Positions 33,269-41,418 of a DNA stretch of 64,000 nt are shown piece by piece (position 1 is the stretch's first letter; every line of letters begins with the position of its first letter). The notes beneath the pieces were generated by a model. It was not told the DNA's origin. It searched no databases and saw only the letters and a list, made by a program, of their open reading frames with translations. Origin of the DNA: Acidobacteriota bacterium (GTDB lineage: Bacteria > Acidobacteriota > UBA6911 > RPQK01 > DATIPO01); contig DATIPQ010000010.1 in assembly GCA_035471785.1 (NCBI GenBank), positions 29,083 through 93,082 on the forward strand. The letters are read 5' to 3'. Position numbers and translations under genes: made by a program.

Positions 33269-35008
33269 TCATCGTCTCATGCGTTCCAGGTAGAGCGCTT
33301 CCACCTCGCGGACGGCTTCCAGCAGAGCCTCGCGGTTTTGGCGCAGGGTTTCGCTGCGGACGGCGTCGGTGGTGGGGTCGCTTTCGTCGTCGGCCAGTTC
33401 GTGAAGCCGATGCCTGAGGGTGTGCTCGAGGTCTCTCAGGCGCGAAAGCCAGACCCACATCATCTCTCGCGCCGATTCCTTTTCAGTCAGCGAAGGCAGG
33501 CCCCGGATGTTGACGTAGACGGGCGCCGAATGGGCCAGCGCGGGGGCGACAGCCCACCCTTCCTCTTGCTCTCCCGAAGGCCCTGAATGAGGCGCCTGGC
33601 GCATGAGCATGGGGGGTACCCAGGCATCGCTCTTAAGTCCCGAGGCCCTGAGGGCCAGCCATCCCGCCTGTTCGACAGGCCGGGTCAGCGAAAAGCCGAT
33701 TTCGCCTTCCTCGGCCTGGGGCAGAAAGGTTTCGACGACCAGGCCGTTTTCAACCAGTTCCAGTCTCTCGACATCGTCCCTTTGCCCGTTGAATCGCACC
33801 GAGCCTTCGATGCGCACCGGGCCGGGCTCTGGCAACAGCAGTTCCTGTCCCATGCCGCGGTCCTCCACGCGCAAGCTCAGCATGGGGCCGTTGGTGACGA
33901 AGACCCGGCCTTGCCGGACCGCTTCAAGCCAGGACTCGAAAGTCAGCTCGCCCTCCACCTCGGCGTAGAACCGCTCCCATCCCGGAATGGGTCCCACCGG
34001 GTAATCGGTCCCGGCCAGGGGAACCAGGCGGAAACCCGAGTTGAGCGCCGTGTACCAGACCGAGTAGTCGACCGTGTTGAACTGCAGCACCTCCAGGAAA
34101 TCGATCAGTCCCGTGGGCAGGTCCAGAGCCAGTCCGTTCTGGGCGTGAAAAATGGTGCCCTGGTGAGCGTAGCCGTTGACGGTGCCCTGGCGGCGCCCCT
34201 CTTCGAAGGAGTGGCGGTAGACCAGGTAGTGCTTTGACTGATAGATGGGCTCGCGGGTCCCCAGCATGATGGTATGACCCAGGAAGGGAGTACGCGGATT
34301 TTCTTGTCCCGAGGCCAGGATATGGCCCTCTGACTGGTAGTGTCCGGCCTCGCCGTGGGCGTACTGGACGGCGTTGTGGAAGTGGCGGGAATGTCCCCAC
34401 TGGAGCAGATTCGCGACATGCAGGTCTTCGGCCTGCATCCAGGTGACGATGTGGGAGTTGAGGGCGGCCAGCGGGCGCGGGATGTGGAGGTGATCGTCGG
34501 CACTGTACCAGCCTTGCTGCGGCATGTTGACCCAGCGCGAAAGCCTCAGCTCGAGGCTGGCCGGTTGGCTGCCGTCCACCGCCAACTCTTGCTCAGCCAC
34601 CCGGTATTCGAGGCCTTTGAAGGCTCTCACCCGGTAGCGTCCCCGGGGGAGCCTCACTTGACAGCCTCCGGCGCAATAGAATTGCTCGCTGCGCATGTAG
34701 AGGTTGTTGATGCGGCGGCTGAGTCGGCTCAGGTGTTCTTGCAGCTCGGGTGTGGACGGAGGCTCATCGCCATGGTTGATCAACTGGTCGGGACCCACCC
34801 TGAGAGCGTCTTCGGCCACATAAAACGTCCCCTCCTCTCCCCGCACCTCGAGTCGCGCCGGGGTTGCCGCCCCGCTTTCGGCGTCCACAGTCAGCAAGCG
34901 AACAGCCAACGCCTCTTCAGACTCGCTCACCCGCGCTCCCGTCCCGCAAGCCAATCCAAAGGCGACTAACCCTACCAACGCGCCCATGTTTCTCAAAACT
35001 CTGATCAT
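33269..35008 (-). CDS. CehA/McbA-type PHP-like metallohydrolase, exported
   Basis: The 579-residue protein begins with a lipoprotein-like signal (MGALVGLVAFGLACG, cysteine near residue 22). It has a carboxypeptidase-regulatory-like beta domain, then a PHP-type metal centre starting with WYSADDHLHIPRP (about residue 180) and PLAGTDYPVGP (about 335). A C-terminal beta domain and a helical tail follow. CehA/McbA relatives hydrolyse esters and phosphoesters; the substrate here is unknown. ATG 35008 is used because it gives the signal peptide and lies just below promoter G; the longer frame runs through the operator. The mRNA leader would be about 12 nt without a Shine-Dalgarno. Confidence 0.82.
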   Translation of the reverse strand: MIRVLRNMGALVGLVAFGLACGTGARVSESEEALAVRLLTVDAESGAATPARLEVRGEEGTFYVAEDALRVGPDQLINHGDEPPSTPELQEHLSRLSRRINNLYMRSEQFYCAGGCQVRLPRGRYRVRAFKGLEYRVAEQELAVDGSQPASLELRLSRWVNMPQQGWYSADDHLHIPRPLAALNSHIVTWMQAEDLHVANLLQWGHSRHFHNAVQYAHGEAGHYQSEGHILASGQENPRTPFLGHTIMLGTREPIYQSKHYLVYRHSFEEGRRQGTVNGYAHQGTIFHAQNGLALDLPTGLIDFLEVLQFNTVDYSVWYTALNSGFRLVPLAGTDYPVGPIPGWERFYAEVEGELTFESWLEAVRQGRVFVTNGPMLSLRVEDRGMGQELLLPEPGPVRIEGSVRFNGQRDDVERLELVENGLVVETFLPQAEEGEIGFSLTRPVEQAGWLALRASGLKSDAWVPPMLMRQAPHSGPSGEQEEGWAVAPALAHSAPVYVNIRGLPSLTEKESAREMMWVWLSRLRDLEHTLRHRLHELADDESDPTTDAVRSETLRQNREALLEAVREVEALYLERMRR

Positions 35009-35009
35009 A

Positions 35010-35037
35010 TGAAACTCAGTTTCGCAGAGCATACCAC
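35010..35037 (-). promoter_or_regulatory. palindromic operator and -10 box of the metallohydrolase gene (site G)
   Basis: Read on the minus strand, TATGCT is followed 3 bp later by CGAAACTGAGTTTCA (35010-35024), an exact core with one changed flank base. The start codon comes 1 bp after it. A -35 box is not clear. This is the last copy of the palindrome; none was found in the adjoining dcw cluster. Confidence 0.6.
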
Positions 35038-35322
35038 TGCAGGGGATCTGAGACCAGCCTAAAGGGTCCCCTCATTGCCCATGGAAGGGCGGCGAGGCTG
35101 CAATCACACGGCGGTCGGGGGGGGTGAGAAATGCCTTTGGATGCGGGTGCGCCAGATGGCGTAGTCGGGGGTGTCGGGCTTGGCTTTCAGACCTCGCAGG
35201 GCTGAGTCGGTGACGGCGGCGGCTTGGACGGAGGACATGGCGCAAAAGACCTGACAGACGGTTTCGACGTGGGGCACCGGGTTTCCCGCTCTGAGACGGG
35301 CCTTGGCGGCGAAGGCGGCGCC
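35038..35322. other. 285-bp gap between ftsZ and the metallohydrolase gene
   Basis: It probably holds the 3' end of the dcw transcript. The only frame of note is a 44-codon minus-strand ORF (35104-35238, MSSVQAAAVTDSALRGLKAK...), with GGAC-like bases upstream and no recognised family; I do not regard it as established. No U-tailed hairpin was found. Confidence 0.3.
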
Positions 35323-36672
35323 CTATTCTTGGCGTTGGCGGAAGTAGGTGGGGACGTCGAGGTCGGAGTCCTCTTCCAGGGGCCGGTCGAAGTGTTTGCG
35401 CAGGGCTTCGGCCTTGGCTTGCTTTTCGGAGTCGCTGCGCTGGGGCGGGCCCAGTCGGCGTTCCACGACTTCGCCGTCGGCGCGGGGAGAGTCTTCCTCG
35501 GAGTCCTCGTAGCCGGTGGCGATGACGGTGATCTTGAGATCGTCTCCCATGCGGTCGTTGAAGACCGAGCCGAAAATGATGTGGGCGTCGGGATGAGCCG
35601 ATTCCTGGATCAGGCGGGAAGCCTCGCTGACCTCGTGGAGGGTGAGGTTGGAAGAACCGGTGATGTTGATGAGCACGCCGCGGGCGCCCTCTATGCTGGT
35701 GTCCTCGAGAAGGGGCGAATTGATGGCCTTGCGGGCGGCCTCCAGAGCCCGGTCCTCGCCGCTGGCGATGCCGGTCCCCATGAGGGCCATGCCCATGCCG
35801 GTCATGATGGTCTTGACGTCGGCGAAGTCGAGGTTGATGACGCCGGGTACGGTGATCAGATCGGAGATGCCCTGCACGGCCTGGCGCAGTACGTCGTCGG
35901 CGAACTTGAAGCTGTCGGCCAGGGTGGTGCCGGCCGGGACGGTGGTGAGCAGGCGTTCGTTGGGAATGGTGATGACGGTGTCGGCGCATTCCTGGAGGTC
36001 GCGCAGGCCCTGTTCGCATTGCTGGGCGCGCTTGCGTCCTTCGAAGTTGAAGGGCTTGGTGACGACGGCCACGGTGAGAGCGCTCAGCTCTGTGGCCAGG
36101 CTGGCCACGATGGGCGCGCCTCCGGTACCGGTCCCGCCGCCCAGTCCCACGGTGACGAAGACCATGTCGGCGTCGTCCAGCAATTCGATGAGCTTGTCGG
36201 TGTCTTCCAGGGCCGCCTGGCGTCCGATTTCAGGATTGGATCCGGCGCCCAGTCCCTTGGTGAGCTTCTCGCCCAGTTGTATCTTGATGGGAGCCAGGGT
36301 CTGGCGCAGGGCCTGAACGTCGGTGTTGGCGGCGATGAACTCGACGCCTTCGATGCCGGACTCGATCATGCGGTTGACGGCATTGCAGCCGCCTCCGCCG
36401 ATACCCACCACCTTGATGCGGGCTCCGCCCGAGAGTCCTTCCTCGAGGGAGAGCTTGACCGGTTCCTCCACCCGAATCTGTCCGCGCCGGGGAGCTTCGG
36501 ACTCATCTTGCGGCTGATCGGAAGGCGCTTCCCGGCCCTCTTCGGGCGCCTTCAGGCCAGGGCTTTCCGCCTCTTGCGAGGTTTCAGGCGTCGGTTGACC
36601 GTCAGGTTCGGCCGCTTGGGCATCATCCTGATCGAAGTCGGGATCTTGTTCTTGGAAAGGAAATGTAGACAT
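35323..36672 (-). CDS. ftsZ: cell division protein FtsZ with long acidic N-terminal extension
   Basis: The 449-residue tubulin homologue polymerises with GTP to form the division ring. The GTPase core starts at about residue 84 ([19 protein letters not shown]), with the tubulin signature [10 protein letters not shown] near residue 194 and the synergy segment [13 protein letters not shown]-terminal linker ends in the FtsA-binding peptide [13 protein letters not shown]. The first 80 residues are Glu/Asp/Pro/Gln-rich and apparently disordered, whereas most FtsZ cores begin within the first 10-20 residues. ATG 36672 has GAGG 9 nt upstream. It ends the dcw cluster, 32 bp after ftsA. Confidence 0.98.
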   Translation of the reverse strand: MSTFPFQEQDPDFDQDDAQAAEPDGQPTPETSQEAESPGLKAPEEGREAPSDQPQDESEAPRRGQIRVEEPVKLSLEEGLSGGARIKVVGIGGGGCNAVNRMIESGIEGVEFIAANTDVQALRQTLAPIKIQLGEKLTKGLGAGSNPEIGRQAALEDTDKLIELLDDADMVFVTVGLGGGTGTGGAPIVASLATELSALTVAVVTKPFNFEGRKRAQQCEQGLRDLQECADTVITIPNERLLTTVPAGTTLADSFKFADDVLRQAVQGISDLITVPGVINLDFADVKTIMTGMGMALMGTGIASGEDRALEAARKAINSPLLEDTSIEGARGVLINITGSSNLTLHEVSEASRLIQESAHPDAHIIFGSVFNDRMGDDLKITVIATGYEDSEEDSPRADGEVVERRLGPPQRSDSEKQAKAEALRKHFDRPLEEDSDLDVPTYFRQRQE

Positions 36673-36704
36673 ATTCTGCTACCTCGGGGCCCTTGAAGAG
36701 CCGG

Positions 36705-37940
36705 CTAGCTTATTTTCTCTTTCAACCATCGTTTGACCTTGGCTCGGGCCGCGGAATGGGGAAGCGCCATGGAAGCCCGTTTCGGTTGCATCTGCACTTC
36801 GCGGGCATAGGCCAGCAGTCCTAATACGGCGGCATAAGAGGGATGATGAAAGTCGCTCTCGGCTCCCACCACGTTGCCGGGAAACCCGCAGCGGACGGAC
36901 ATTCCGAGTGCTTCTTGAGCCCGTTCCCGGGCGCCTTCGAGCAGCGACCCGCCTCCCGTCAGCACGGCTCCCGTCAGGTACTCGTTGTTGAGCTGCAATT
37001 GGCTCAGGTCTTGCTGGATCTGTTTGAGAATTTCGTCGAAGCGGGCCCGCACGATCTGACAGAGCAGTTGACGGGAGAGAGCCTGTCTATGGCCCGTGCC
37101 CATTTGTTCCACCTCGACCAAGTCGCCGTCGCCCACTTGATCGGGCGCCACGCTTCCCGAGGAACGCTTGAGCCGTTCGGCTTCGCTGAGAGTGGTTTTG
37201 AGCCCCAGGGCGATGTCCTTGGTGATATTGGCGCCGCCCACGGGAAAAGAGTGGCTATGGATGATGGCCCCCTGGCGGTAGACGGCCACGTCGCTGGTGC
37301 CTCCGCCGATGTCGATCAGAACCACGCCCAGCTCGCGTTCGTCGCGGCTGAGGACGGCCTGTCCCGAAGCCACTTGCTGGGCCACCGAGGTTTCAGCCCG
37401 GGCGTTGATCTTGTTGAGGGCCCGTACGATGTTGTTGACCACGGTGGAGGCGTTGAGCACCACGTGCACGTGGGCCGTCAGCAGGCGTCCGCTCATGCCT
37501 TCGGGATCGCTGATGCCCTCCTGGCCGTCGACGCCGAAGCTGCGGCGCAGGACATGCAGGACGCGGGAGTTTTCGGGGATTTCGAAGTCGAAGTCCTGAG
37601 CGGCCCTGACGGCCCGCACCACGTCGTCGGAGGTGATCTCGTTATGACGGTTGCGGATTTCTACCGTGCCGTGACTGTTGAGTCCTTTGACGTAGGCTCC
37701 GCCCACCACCACGTAGGCGCCGTCGGTGGGGGCGGCGGCTTTTTCCTCGGCCTGCTCCACGGCCTGGCGCAGGCATTCCACGGTTTCGCCCATGTTGACG
37801 ATGACGCCCCGGCGCACTCCCTTGGAGGGCTTCCATCCGGCGCCCAGGATGCGTATGGGTCCCTCGCCGACTTCGGCGATTACGGCCGCCACCTTGCTGG
37901 TGCCGATGTCAACCGCGGTTATGATCTTCTGTTTGGCCAT
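36705..37940 (-). CDS. ftsA: cell division protein FtsA
   Basis: The 411-residue actin-like ATPase anchors FtsZ to the membrane and recruits late division proteins. It shows the phosphate-1 motif AVDIGTSKVAAVIAE, the SHS2 (1C) domain after residue 80, the phosphate-2 motif VLIDIGGGTSDVAVY and LTGGGSLLEGA. A C-terminal amphipathic helix, VKRWLKEKI, serves as membrane-targeting sequence. AGGAG lies 5 nt before the ATG. It is 13 bp after ftsQ in the dcw order. Confidence 0.98.
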   Translation of the reverse strand: MAKQKIITAVDIGTSKVAAVIAEVGEGPIRILGAGWKPSKGVRRGVIVNMGETVECLRQAVEQAEEKAAAPTDGAYVVVGGAYVKGLNSHGTVEIRNRHNEITSDDVVRAVRAAQDFDFEIPENSRVLHVLRRSFGVDGQEGISDPEGMSGRLLTAHVHVVLNASTVVNNIVRALNKINARAETSVAQQVASGQAVLSRDERELGVVLIDIGGGTSDVAVYRQGAIIHSHSFPVGGANITKDIALGLKTTLSEAERLKRSSGSVAPDQVGDGDLVEVEQMGTGHRQALSRQLLCQIVRARFDEILKQIQQDLSQLQLNNEYLTGAVLTGGGSLLEGARERAQEALGMSVRCGFPGNVVGAESDFHHPSYAAVLGLLAYAREVQMQPKRASMALPHSAARAKVKRWLKEKIS

Positions 37941-37953
37941 CGATTCTCCTGCT

Positions 37954-38781
37954 TCAACGCGACAGCGCGACTTCGGGTTGGCCCTGACGGGCGGTACGTA
38001 TGATGAGGCGGTTAGGAAAACTGACGTCGACTTCCTGAATGGCGCCGTGCTGGCGGCGGGCCTCCCGCACTTTCTCGACCTGCGAGAGGAAGATACGGAA
38101 GCGCTTGTTGAAGTCTTTCTCTCCCAGAATCACCGAAACCCGCTCATCGATGGAAGTGACCGCCACCTGGGGCCGGCTGACGTCGATGTCGGAGATGTGG
38201 CGGGTGTAATCGGTCTCACCTGAGCGCAGATCTTCCACCACCGTCCAGTAGCGTTTCATAAGGCGGGCGTTTTGCCCCCCCCTGCTCAGCCCTACGACGA
38301 TGGGCACGTCGAGTTCGAACTTGGGGTCATAGGGATCGAGCAGGACTCCGTGGCGGTCGACCAGCAGGATCTCGTCGCCCACCTGGGCCACGGCGCCGGC
38401 CGTGCGTTCGCGCACGCTGATCACCAACTCGTCGGGCAGTCTGCGCCGCACCACGGCGCTTTCGACCCAGGTGGCCGATTCCACCTGTCGGCGCACCTGG
38501 TCGAGGTCGACGTGGAGGATGTTTCCCCGGGCCGAGTCTTGCAGCAATCCCCTCAGGTAAGCCGGGTCGACCCGCTCCAGGCCCTGGAAACGCACGTGCT
38601 CGAGGGCGAAATAAGGACGTCCGCTGGGCGAAGCCCAGGACTGGTAGAGGAATAAGCCCACCACGGCCACGGCCAAAGCCGAGAGGACGGTCTTCAAGCC
38701 GGTGGCCAGCCTGGCGGGGGCCTGGGCGCGCCACTGCTTCCAGCGGGAGCGTGCCGATGTAGACTTTTTCGCCTTAGCCAA
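37954..38781 (-). CDS. ftsQ: cell division protein FtsQ
   Basis: The 275-residue bitopic protein has a basic cytoplasmic N-terminus, one membrane helix (about residues 32-48, VLSALAVAVVGLFLYQSW), a POTRA domain (FALEHVRFQGLERVDPAYLRGLL) and the FtsQ beta domain. It links early and late divisome proteins. The start codon is TTG at 38781, overlapping the murC stop by 8 bp. The normal murB gene is missing between murC and ftsQ. Confidence 0.95.
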   Translation of the reverse strand: MAKAKKSTSARSRWKQWRAQAPARLATGLKTVLSALAVAVVGLFLYQSWASPSGRPYFALEHVRFQGLERVDPAYLRGLLQDSARGNILHVDLDQVRRQVESATWVESAVVRRRLPDELVISVRERTAGAVAQVGDEILLVDRHGVLLDPYDPKFELDVPIVVGLSRGGQNARLMKRYWTVVEDLRSGETDYTRHISDIDVSRPQVAVTSIDERVSVILGEKDFNKRFRIFLSQVEKVREARRQHGAIQEVDVSFPNRLIIRTARQGQPEVALSR

Positions 38782-40183
38782 GGAACTCTTCTCCTACTTT
38801 ATAAACATCGCCCGCGCCCAGGGTCAGCAAGACATCCCCGGGGCGCAGCGTATCGCGCAACTTGGCCTGCAAATCGTCCCCGGCAGCCACGTAAGTCACT
38901 TGCCGCCGATCTGCAATGCGTTGGGCCAAGACCTGGGAGGAGACTCCCTCGATAGGCTCTTGGCCGGCAGCATAGATATCCATCAAAAACAGGGGGCCGT
39001 CGTGATCGAAGCAAACGGCCGTCTCCTCCATCAAATCCCGCGTCCGCGTGTAGCGGTGGGGCTGGTAGACCACCACCAGCCGCCGTCCCAGCGTGCGCAG
39101 CGCCTGCAGCGTGGCGCGGATTTCGGTGGGATGATGGCCGTAATCGTCCACCACCCACACGCCTTGCCGCTCGCCCTTGGACTGCAAGCGCCTCTCGGCG
39201 CCGCTGAAGCGGGCAAGGGCCTGGCGGGCCTCTTCAAATCCGCATCCCAACCGCATCGCCAAGGCCAGTGCACCCAGCGAGTTGAGGACGTTGTGACGTC
39301 CGGGCACCTGCAACTCGACCGTTCCCTGAACCTTGCCTCGCCAAAGCAACTCGAAGCTGGAGCGGAGTCCCTCAAAACGGACTTTCCGCGCCCGGCAATC
39401 GATGCCGGCCCCGCTGTCATACGCTTCCGTGCGGGACCCTAGGCCATAGGTTATCAAGCGGGTGTGAACATTTTCGCTGAGGGCCGCCAAAACCGGATCA
39501 TCGGCGCACAGCACCACCGTTCCGTAAAAGGGGATGCGCTGCATGTGTCGCAGAAAGGCCTGCTTGAGCTCGTCGAAGTCCCGGTAGGCCTCCATGTGGT
39601 CGCGGTCGATGTTGGTGACCACGGTGTGGACGGGAAAGAAGCGCAGGAAGGAGCGGTCGCTCTCGTCGCCTTCGGCCAGGAGCAAGCGGCCTTGTCCCAA
39701 CCTCGCGTTGGATTGCATCAGGGGCAGGCGGGCTCCGTTGAGGACGGTGGGGTCGGCGCCCCATTCGATCAGGATGCAGGCCAGCATCGAGGTGGTGGTG
39801 GTTTTGCCGTGGGTGCCGGTCACGGTGATGCCTTCGCGATAGCGCATGAGTTCGGCGAGCAGATGGGAGCGGTGGACGCGCGGCAGTCCCCGGCGGCGGG
39901 CCTCGGCCCTCTCGGGATTGGACTCGGGAATGGCGCTGGAAAGCACCACCACCTGTGCTTCTCCCAGGTTGTCGGCGGCATGTCCGATAGCGATGCGGGC
40001 TCCCAGATCGCGCAGGGAGTGCAGGAGGGGGCCGTCGTTGAGGTCCGATCCTGAGACTTCGAATCCGGCCCGCAGCAAGACCTCGGCGATGCCGCTCATG
40101 CCGACGCCGCCGACGCCGATGAAGTGGAAGCGGCGGTAGGGGCCGAAGCTGAAGGGCGGAAGGTTGGTCGAGTGCTGGTTCAT
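38774..40183 (-). CDS. murC: UDP-N-acetylmuramate-L-alanine ligase MurC
   Basis: The 469-residue cytoplasmic Mur ligase adds L-alanine to UDP-MurNAc. It has the N-terminal UDP-binding HFIGVGGVGMSGIAEVLL, the ATP loop VTGTHGKTTTTSM, the middle domain NIDRDHMEAY and a C-terminal domain with DDYGHHPTEI. Length is standard. ATG 40183 is chosen for the MNQHSTNLPPFSFGPYRRFHFIG N-terminus; the longer frame upstream overlaps murG as a shadow. It is separated from murG by a 107-bp gap holding two strong hairpins. Confidence 0.97.
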   Translation of the reverse strand: MNQHSTNLPPFSFGPYRRFHFIGVGGVGMSGIAEVLLRAGFEVSGSDLNDGPLLHSLRDLGARIAIGHAADNLGEAQVVVLSSAIPESNPERAEARRRGLPRVHRSHLLAELMRYREGITVTGTHGKTTTTSMLACILIEWGADPTVLNGARLPLMQSNARLGQGRLLLAEGDESDRSFLRFFPVHTVVTNIDRDHMEAYRDFDELKQAFLRHMQRIPFYGTVVLCADDPVLAALSENVHTRLITYGLGSRTEAYDSGAGIDCRARKVRFEGLRSSFELLWRGKVQGTVELQVPGRHNVLNSLGALALAMRLGCGFEEARQALARFSGAERRLQSKGERQGVWVVDDYGHHPTEIRATLQALRTLGRRLVVVYQPHRYTRTRDLMEETAVCFDHDGPLFLMDIYAAGQEPIEGVSSQVLAQRIADRRQVTYVAAGDDLQAKLRDTLRPGDVLLTLGAGDVYKVGEEFLG

Positions 40184-40214
40184 GCTTTTCTTGTTGCTTC
40201 TCGTTTTTGGGGGC

Positions 40215-40262
40215 GGCCCTCCTTCGCCAAGGCTATGGAGGGCCCCGGCCAAGAGGCCGGGG
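40215..40262. repeat. pair of overlapping GC-rich hairpins between murG and murC
   Basis: CCCCGGCC-AAGA-GGCCGGGG (40243-40262) is a perfect 8-bp stem with a 4-nt loop. GGCCCTCC (40215-40222) pairs perfectly with GGAGGGCC (40237-40244), sharing two bases with the first stem, so the two structures compete. No U-run follows on the minus strand. They could be an RNA processing or attenuation site within the dcw transcript. Confidence 0.5.
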
Positions 40263-40290
40263 AAGGACCGGGAGGGAGGTATTAGGATCA

Positions 40291-41418
40291 TCACGGTCGT
40301 TTGGGCAACTTGACCGCGTCCTCTTTGTTTATTCCCGGTCCTTCCCCGGCGGCTTGACCGAGCAATTCGGCCAGCAGGCTGATGATGTTGTCGGCGGCCT
40401 GGGGCTGGGCCAGCGCCCGCGCCGACTCGCCCATGGCGGCCAAGCGGGGCCTGTCCTCGCCCAGTTGCCCGATGTGGGCCGCCAGCTTTTGGGCGTCGGT
40501 TTCCTTTTGATCGAGCACGACGGCGGCTCCGCGCCGGGCCAGGGCGGCTGCGTTCTTGCGCTGATGGTCGTCGGCCGCCGTGGGCAGCGGAACCAGCAGC
40601 GAGGGCCGTCCGGAGGCGGCGATCTCGGCCACCGTGGACGCTCCGGCCCGGCATAGCAGCAGTGCCGAGCGGGCGAAGGCCTGGGGCATGTCGTCGATAT
40701 AAGCCGTCACCTGGGCCTCCACTCCCTGCCTGCGGTAGGCAGCCTGCACCTCATCCAGGTCATTGGGGCCGGTTTGGTGGCGGATGTCGAGAGGCAGTCC
40801 TTTGAGCAGGGGCAGGGCCTGGCAGAGGAGGCGGTTGAGGGGACGGCTGCCCTGGCTTCCGCCGAAGATGAGCAGTCCCAGCCGCTCTTCATGCACGGGA
40901 GCGGGGGGCAGTTCATGAAAGGCGCGCCGCACCGGAATGCCGGTGAGGCGGGCGCGGGCGCCCAGCATGTCGGCCGTTTCCTGGAAGGCCACGGCGGCCG
41001 CCGAGGCCCAGCGCATGAGCAGGCGATTGGTCAGTCCCGGCAGCACGTTGGGCTCAAGCAGCAGGATGGGAATGCGGGCCAGACGGGCGGCGGCGGCCAC
41101 CGGACCCGACGAGTATCCACCCAGCCCTACCACGGCGTGGGGACGGAAGCGGCGCAGGATGCGGCGCGAGGCCAGCCAACTGGAAGGAAGCTGTCCCAGG
41201 GTGCGCAGCATGCGTCCGGCGCCCACGCGGTTGAGTCCGCCGATGCGGATGGTTTCCCAGGCGTAGCCCAGAGGTTCCAGGATGCGCGCTTCCAACCCGC
41301 GCTCGGTGCCGATGAAGAGGAACTGATGATCGGGGCTGCGTCCGCGCAGGGCTTCGGCCAAGGCCACCGCCATATAGATATGTCCCCCGGTGCCGCCTCC
41401 GGCGAAGATGGCTCTCAT
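40291..41418 (-). CDS. murG: UDP-GlcNAc:lipid I N-acetylglucosamine transferase MurG
   Basis: The 375-residue GT28 glycosyltransferase makes lipid II on the inner face of the membrane. It has the glycine-rich loop FAGGGTGGHIYMAVALAEAL, VGLGGYSSGP, IFGGSQGSRPLN and the acceptor/donor motif LLCRAGASTVAEIAASGRPSLLVPLP. The start ATG overlaps the ftsW stop (ATGA). Confidence 0.98.
   Translation of the reverse strand: MRAIFAGGGTGGHIYMAVALAEALRGRSPDHQFLFIGTERGLEARILEPLGYAWETIRIGGLNRVGAGRMLRTLGQLPSSWLASRRILRRFRPHAVVGLGGYSSGPVAAAARLARIPILLLEPNVLPGLTNRLLMRWASAAAVAFQETADMLGARARLTGIPVRRAFHELPPAPVHEERLGLLIFGGSQGSRPLNRLLCQALPLLKGLPLDIRHQTGPNDLDEVQAAYRRQGVEAQVTAYIDDMPQAFARSALLLCRAGASTVAEIAASGRPSLLVPLPTAADDHQRKNAAALARRGAAVVLDQKETDAQKLAAHIGQLGEDRPRLAAMGESARALAQPQAADNIISLLAELLGQAAGEGPGINKEDAVKLPKRP

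Noticed and set aside
35104-35238. 44-codon minus-strand ORF between the metallohydrolase gene and ftsZ
   Set aside because: No good ribosome-binding site, no recognised family, short enough to arise by chance; noted only in the gap entry.
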